This document shows, piece by piece, positions 4,955 to 5,329 of a DNA stretch of 5,329 bases. The notes under the pieces are model-generated. The model was not told where the DNA came from and ran no database searches. It saw nothing but the letters and a program-made list of their open reading frames with translations. The stretch covers positions 1 to 5,329 of the forward strand of contig JAFTHF010000242.1 in assembly GCA_017457545.1 (NCBI GenBank). Reading direction: 5' to 3'. Origin of the DNA: Clostridia bacterium. GTDB lineage: Bacteria > Bacillota_A > Clostridia > Oscillospirales > CAG-272. A program made the translations under genes and the position numbers. Positions within the stretch are counted from its first letter, which is position 1, and each line of letters begins with the position of its first letter.

Positions 4955-5329
4955 TTATTTATTCTTGATAGCAGCCTGAGCAGCAGCAAGTCTTGCGATC
5001 GGAACTCTGAAGGGAGAGCAGGATACGTAGCTAAGACCGATTCTATGACAGAATTCGATAGATGTGGGGTCGCCACCGTGCTCACCACAGATACCGAGGT
5101 GCATGTTGGGACGAGCTTCACGACCTGCGTCAGCAGCCATCTTCATAAGCTTACCAACACCGTTCTGGTCGATTCTTGCAAAAGGATCGTTCTCGTAAAT
5201 CTTGCTTTCGTAGTAAGCTGTGAGGAACTTACCTGCGTCATCACGGCTGAAGCCGAATGTCATCTGTGTAAGGTCATTTGTACCGAAGCAGAAGAACTCA
5301 GCCTCCTTGATAATCTCATCAGCTGTGAG
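4955..5329 (-). CDS. ppdK: Pyruvate, phosphate dikinase, C-terminal 124 residues
   Basis: PPDK interconverts pyruvate, ATP and phosphate with PEP, AMP and pyrophosphate; in anaerobic clostridia it can serve as a pyrophosphate-linked glycolytic step or in gluconeogenesis. The window holds the end of the PEP/pyruvate-binding barrel. [17 protein letters not shown] (15-31 of the fragment) carries the substrate-contacting Asn/Asp (N18, D19), and [10 protein letters not shown] (79-88) carries the catalytic acid cysteine C81. The 63-residue gap between N18 and C81 equals that between N768 and C831 of the Clostridium symbiosum enzyme, and the predicted C-terminus would match its length of about 874 aa. 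The last residues, [16 protein letters not shown], are typical. The reading frame is open to the window edge, so the N-terminal ATP-grasp and phosphohistidine domains lie outside. TAA at 4957-4955 is followed by a good terminator. Confidence 0.97.
   Translation of the reverse strand, partial: LTADEIIKEAEFFCFGTNDLTQMTFGFSRDDAGKFLTAYYESKIYENDPFARIDQNGVGKLMKMAADAGREARPNMHLGICGEHGGDPTSIEFCHRIGLSYVSCSPFRVPIARLAAAQAAIKNK

Overview
The window looks like a chromosomal segment from a low-to-moderate GC member of the Clostridia, most likely a gut Oscillospiraceae/Ruminococcaceae relative. This is inferred from AT-rich sigma-A promoters, strong GGAGG-type ribosome binding sites, a clostridial-type pyruvate phosphate dikinase, a stand-alone ProX-type editing deacylase and small proteins I remember from that group. 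No database search was possible. Both ends cut through genes.

Layout. Positions 1-1506 (minus) hold most of htpG (Hsp90), missing its C-terminal end. A 166-bp divergent intergenic region carries a promoter on each strand and a palindrome over the -10 box of the rightward one. That promoter drives a ProX-type Ala-tRNA(Pro) deacylase (1673-2215, plus). Then come a REP-like palindromic repeat (2218-2259) and a near-consensus promoter (2268-2296). The gene behind it (2371-2820, plus) has no ATG, GTG or TTG at its 5' end and appears to start at ATT. Next is a small divergent module: a 79-aa conserved hypothetical gene (2906-3145, minus) and a 66-aa Cro/C1-type repressor (3241-3441, plus). They share a 95-bp operator region with repeated GGGG(A/G)TTATA half-sites. 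The module is bracketed by two copies of the same 34-nt terminator. From 3482 to 3568 there is a tandem array of four hairpins with different stems, each preceded by GTTATG. It forms the 3' untranslated region of a GH29 alpha-L-fucosidase (3576-4859, minus). A terminator separates that gene from the C-terminal end of ppdK (4955-5329, minus).

How the parts work together. htpG (protein folding), the ProX protein (translation quality control), ppdK (pyruvate/PEP interconversion) and the fucosidase (glycan use) are ordinary chromosomal genes with no evident shared pathway. The interesting material lies between 2216 and 3590: a repeat, a non-canonical start codon, an autoregulated-looking two-gene module bounded by duplicated terminators, and a hairpin array whose stems differ in sequence but remain self-complementary. 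I see no phage genes, transposase, tRNA, rRNA or CRISPR array.
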